From contig CM047806.1 of assembly GCA_026214975.1 (NCBI GenBank), positions 84,863,599-84,927,598 on the forward strand: a DNA stretch of 64,000 nucleotides. The letters run 5' to 3'. This DNA is from Gentiana macrophylla. Lineage: Eukaryota; Streptophyta; Magnoliopsida; Gentianales; Gentianaceae. The notes beneath the pieces are model-generated. The model saw nothing but the letters and a program-made list of their open reading frames with translations. It was not told where the DNA came from and made no database searches. Positions within the stretch are counted from its first letter, which is position 1, and every line of letters begins with the position of its first letter. Positions 59,911 through 64,000 of the stretch are shown piece by piece. Both the position numbers and the translations under genes were made by a program.

Positions 59911-61208
59911 CAGTTTACCTTTCAGGTTCATGGCGTTCCCTGGTGGATCTTTGAGGTGCTAGTTTGTCTACTGTAGAGGGTGGCACCACATCTGTATTTG
60001 ATGTTTCCTCTACTACCATCAACGGACTGTTATCCGTAAGTGGTTCTTGAATTTCTTTAAGATCAATCTTACTCCTACTGACCCTATCCAGAATAAACTC
60101 TTTCTCCAGAAAGTGGCCAGTCTTGGCAACAAACACCTTTTGTTCCTTAGGGTGGTAAAATTGGTACCCTTTGGTTTCCCTAGGATAACCCACAAACATA
60201 CATTTTTCAGATCTAGGTTCCGGTTTATCAGGCATGGTCCATTTCATATAAACTGGACAACCTCAAGGTTTCATGTAACCTAGTTTATTCCCTTTGAACA
60301 CTTCATAGGGAGTGGACTTAACAGTCTTTGATAGAACTCAATTCAGTGTATAGGATGCGGTTTCTAGAGCATACCCCCAAAACAATTTTGGGAGAACTGC
60401 GTAGATCATCATGGATCGCACCATGTCTAACAGGGTGCGGTTCCTCCTCTCAGACATGCCATTCATCTGTGGCATCCCGGGAGGGGTCCATTCAGGTAGA
60501 ATCCCATTCTCCTTCAAATAGTCTTGAAAATCTCCATCTAGGTATTCTCTACCTCGATCGGATCGAAGTGTTTTGATTTATTTACCTAGTTGTTTCTCCA
60601 CTTCACTTCTGAATTCCTTGAACTTTTCGAAGGCTTCAGACTTATACTTCACTAAATATATATAACCATAACGAGAATGGTCATCAGTGAACGTGATAAA
60701 ATAAGAGTATCCTCCCTTGGCTTGAATTGACATTGGGCCACATACATCAGTATGTATGAGCTCAAGCAATTCATTGGATCTTATCCCTTTGCCACTAAAA
60801 GGTGACTTTGTCATCTTCCAAGTAAACAAGCTTCGCATGTTTCAAACGATTCATAATCGAATTGATCCAACATTTCATCTTTATGGAGCTTGGAAATGCG
60901 TTTCTTATTTATATGGCCAAGTCTACAATGCTATAAGTAGGATTCATTCAAGTCATTTGTCTTGGCTTTCTTGTTATTTATATTAAGTACGTCAACATTC
61001 GTATCTAATATGTAGAGACCGTTGCTAAGTATGCCAGTACCATAAAAAATTCCTTCACGTGAAAAAGAACAACATTTATTCTCAAAAGTAAATGAAAATC
61101 CATCAACATCTAATGCGGATATAGAAATAATGCTCTCCGTAAGAGCAGGAACAAAATAACAGTTATTAAGTTCAAGTATTAGCCACTGGGCAATGAAAGA
61201 AAATAAAC
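59911..61208 (-). pseudogene. Element C integrase
   Basis: 60578-60838 holds LELIHTDVCGPMSIQAKGGY, YFITFTDDHSRYGYIYLVKY and a stop at the end of SEVEKQLGK. The next frame gives LRSDRGREYL, PQMNGMSERRNRTLLD in pieces. The C-terminus is at 59915-60247 (KCMFVGYPRETKGYQFYHPK, FLEKEFILDRV). Catalytic D-D-E regions are present but the frame has several stops. Between 60931 and 61208 is the protease-to-integrase linker (CYFVPALTESIISISAL). Confidence 0.85.
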
Positions 61209-62198
61209 TCATACGGCTAGTGCAGCAACACTTGTTCTATTTCCAACGCGTAGGTCCACCTCTCCTTTCCTTAGCTCTCTCGTTCTTCTTAGTGCCTGCA
61301 TATTCGTACAAATATGAGAACCACAACCAGTATCTAATACCCAGTGGTTAGACTTAGAAGAAGTAATGTTGATCTCAATCATAAATATACCTGAAGTCGA
61401 AGCATCAGAATGCTTCTTCTTGGTACTCAAGAAGCCTTTGCAGTTTCTCCTCCAATGTCCGGTCTCACCGCAATGGAAGCAAGCATCCTTGGATTTGTCT
61501 TTCGCTATCTTAGGCGTTGGCTTAGGTGCAACCTTCCCCTTCTTGGACTTTTTCTGGGCTTTTGCCTTGCCTTTGTTTGAAGTGACCAGCAACACTTGCT
61601 TTCCCTTCCCCACAGTGCCCTCAGCAGTTTTCAGCATGTTCAATAACTCCACAAGGGAGCAATCTATCTTGCTCATGTGATAATTCATCACGAACTGCGA
61701 GAATGACTCAGGTAGAGATTGTAGAATCAAGTCAATACTCAATTCTCATTCCAACTTGTGTCCCAGCTTCCCAAGCCACTCTATGTACCCGATCATCTTA
61801 AGCACGTATGACCCCACAGCAGTCCCAGATGCCATCTTACAACTAAACAGGGCCTTCGAGACCTTGTACCTCTCAGTGCGAGATTGAGAAGCATAGAGTT
61901 CCTTTAGGTGGACCATGGTTGTGTAGGCGTCCATAGACTCATGTTGTTTCTGCAGTTCAGGTGTCATCGAAGCAAGCATGATACATGTAGCATCAGTACT
62001 GTCAGAACAGTGCTTGTTATACTTCTCGATAGCATCTGCAGCCGAACCCTCAGTGGGCTCTTCCGGTAGGGCCTCGTCCAAGACATAGCCAATCTTCTCG
62101 TGCCTCAAAATGATTTTGAGGTTTCTTTCCCAATCGAGAAAATTAGTTTCGTCAAGCTTATTGTCGATGATAAAACGAAGGTTCAATTTGTTTGACAT
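61209..62198 (-). pseudogene. Element C gag and protease
   Basis: ATG at 62196-62198. Gag: MSNKLNLRFIIDNKLDETNF, ATCIMLASMTPELQKQHESM, LKELYASQSRTERYKVSKAL. One in-frame TGA at 61746-61748 interrupts it; the frame resumes ELSIDLILQSLPESFSQF, then a Lys-rich stretch, a CCHC knuckle CFHCGETGHWRRNC and the protease core HWVLDTGCGSHIC (DTG intact), with VDLRVGNRTSVAALAV before the final stop. Apart from the TGA it is open for about 330 codons. Confidence 0.92.
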
Positions 62199-64000
62199 TT
62201 CCTACAACAATAAATAAAGATAGAATAAGTAAAAGCTCATGTATTAAAAACCCTAAATTTTCACTTTAAAATTTTATAAGGTTTTACTCCCACTAGCCAA
62301 CTATTCATTATTTGCTGTCAAGAAAATAGTTTTTCTTTAGTGGCTGGGATACAATCTAGTCGCCTTAATCCCCGATGGTGGTCGATCAATCTTGGCAATT
62401 TCGAAAGGTAGGTACTCCTACCAGTCGCATCATATGCGGCTCCCAGTGGTTGACTAGTCAACTCTTTGACAGTCCGCATCTCTATGTGGTAGTCAACCAC
62501 TTGTCTCTAAAGTCAGACGGCCCTGACGGTGGCCAATCACCGAAAGACTTTAGTCGAGTCGTAACCCAATATTCGTGAGATCTCATGCGATCATATCTCA
62601 ATAACGATGATATACCCGAGGTAGGTCAACTCCCGACGGTGGTCGATCAGTTGAATCCGAACACAGGCTCTTCACATCGCTATAATATTGAGAGACAATT
62701 TTGGCTCGATTTTTGTTGTGGAAATAATTTAATTATGGTCTCATCTACAATGTGCATATTACTACGATATCATATAAAGGAAAACATATACAACATTCCG
62801 CGCACAAAATAACCGGTATGATCATGGACTTTTCGTAGGTGCGGTTTCGAATACAAACTGACGAAACCGCGGGTCACAAACTAAGTGTGTCTGCAACCGC
62901 CAATAGGATCTTTATTGCTGTACGCCAATGGGTTCTTTATCTCTCTTTGGTCTTCATCTTCTTGCTCCATTCTTGTTACATAATAATCTATCTAATAAAT
63001 AATTACACCCGCCGCACACGGGGGGAGCTAACGGGAATGGGATAAATGCAAAAAGTAAACTAGGTCACATTCTTCATAACGGCCTAGGACAATTTTTCAA
63101 AAACCAACATAAAGAAAACACTCTCATCTATCCTATTGGTCGAGTCCATGATCAATCGGGGTCCATATAATCACATTATATCTACACATCTAATCCATAC
63201 AATTTTATCTTATGAAAAAGATTAAATTCTAATTTTAATTACTTATGCATCTTTATTTAATAACATCAACTAATTAAATAATTTTTCAATTAATTATATG
63301 ACTTAATCGAAAATAAAATTAAAATTTAATTTTAAATCGATTTTAATTTCAATTTTATTAAATTTGAACTATTCAAAATAAAATTAAAATTATGTGGTCT
63401 CCAATTTGTTTCTTTTCCTTTTGATTCTTAATCAAAAGGAATGTCTTTGGTTTCCTAAACCAAAAGGCACTTTCCAAAACCAAATTTGGTTTAGGCCTGG
63501 CCACTTTCCAAAATCAAAATTTTGGAAGTGGCCTAGGCCTAGGCCTTTTACAAATCAAATATTTAAAGATTTTGGAAGTGGCCTAGGCCTATTCCAAATC
63601 AAAATTTGGAAATGCCAAATAGTTTTGGATTAGGCCTGGCCACTTTCCAAAATCAAAATTTTGGAAGTGGCCTAGGCCTAGGCCTTTTACAAATCAAATA
63701 TTTGAAAAGGGCCTAGGCCTATTCCAAATCAAAATTTGGAATGGTCAATATGTCACTATGGTTTCCCAATGGCCCAAACTATTTAAACCATTGTTTGGCC
63801 ATATGACACAACTAAACAAACGAGATATCTATGCACAATAAATATCACAAAACGAAAATGGTCGATCTCCCCATTGGAAGAGAGGGATGACCGACGGACG
63901 GCGACCAAGAAGACGCTTGCCGCCGCCGTAGAGGATGGGGGCCTCCGCCAGTCGGCCGAGCCCCCCCAATCGAACCCTATTTTATTTAATTTTGTTTTAA
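62199..64000 (-). other. Long 5' leader of element C
   Basis: At least 1.8 kb non-coding, collinear with the A and B leaders. Landmarks: perfect palindrome GTTGACTAGTCAAC at 62449-62462, ATATACCCGAGGTAGGTCAA (62610), TTTCGAATACAAACTGACGA (62845), and a hairpin array at 63490-63743. The PBS and 5' LTR lie beyond the window. Confidence 0.85.
63490..63743 (-). repeat. Duplicated hairpin array in the C leader
   Basis: A unit of about 125 bp (TTAGGCCTGGCCACTTTCC ... CCAAATCAAAATTTGGAA) occurs at about 63490-63616 and again at 63630-63743, period 140. Each unit has a 36-nt hairpin (63499-63534 and 63638-63673): arms GGCCACTTTCCAAAAT and ATTTTGGAAGTGGCC around CAAA, one bulge. Shorter CCAAAT...ATTTGG and CCTTTTAC...TTGAAAAGG hairpins follow, separated by CCTAGGCCT palindromes. 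Confidence 0.88.

Larger units (their letters stand above)
49807..64000 (-). mobile_element. Element C: minus-strand Ty1/copia, split 3' LTR, extends past the window
   Basis: 3' LTR 49807-51475 plus 58151-58299 (interrupted by element S), PPT at 58300-58309, RNase H and RT, integrase, gag-protease (58436-62198) and a leader of at least 1.8 kb to the window end. The 5' LTR and PBS lie outside. Pol is degenerate. It belongs to the same family group as elements A and B. Confidence 0.9.

Overview
The window is plant nuclear DNA, most likely from a eudicot. It consists almost entirely of nested LTR retrotransposons, mostly Ty1/copia. This rests on reverse transcriptase, integrase and RNase H blocks of plant copia type, primer-binding sites complementary to initiator Met-tRNA, hAT MITEs with exact 8-bp target duplications, a tRNA-type SINE, long CA/TA microsatellites, and one broken bHLH transcription-factor gene with intron-exon structure. 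No intact host gene, rRNA, tRNA gene or CRISPR array was found.

Layout, left to right. 1-17441 is a stack of insertions. An outer copia (element O, + strand, pieces at 1-442 and 14912-15776) was split by a middle copia (M, 443-14911). M was itself split inside gag by a 9.35-kb element with 1.8-kb LTRs and a 5.8-kb interior without long reading frames (L, 1191-10542). The stack sits in the gag gene of a minus-strand copia (A), whose gag start, long leader, PBS and 5' LTR occupy 17442-21231. 21232-26675 holds a second, diverged relative (B: non-coding interior, leader, PBS, LTR). 26676-31605 looks like Ty3/gypsy-type LTR sequence interrupted by a solo TRIM-like LTR (27146-27323), a 759-bp hAT-like element and two compound microsatellites. 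31606-34560 is AT-rich DNA holding a SINE and two hAT MITEs. 34576-35687 is the truncated bHLH pseudogene with a duplicated first exon. 35880-42440 is a broken copia interrupted by a complete, recent copia (Y, 36429-41512). 43047-47770 is a second complete copia with very short LTRs (V). 48080-49806 is a copia pol fragment (F), cut by the 3' LTR of a minus-strand copia (C, 49807 to beyond 64000). That LTR is in turn split by a non-autonomous SIRE-like element (S, 51476-58145).

Functionally, only Y keeps a long open pol frame, yet it has a broken gag and three nonsense codons. L, B and S are non-autonomous. L keeps only LTRs, PBS, PPT and structured non-coding RNA. S has lost integrase, reverse transcriptase and RNase H but keeps a gag-like remnant and a two-part accessory reading frame. 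Such elements would depend on proteins supplied in trans.

The least explained signals are: three nearly identical two-stage hairpins in L; a tandem hairpin array built on CTCAGTT/AACTGAG in the U3 of S; TATA boxes held in the loops of inverted repeats whose arms differ between four LTRs; a 14-bp palindrome between PBS and gag in the A/B/C leaders; and a duplicated array of long hairpins in the C leader. Dates and family names are inferences by eye; no alignment or database search was run.
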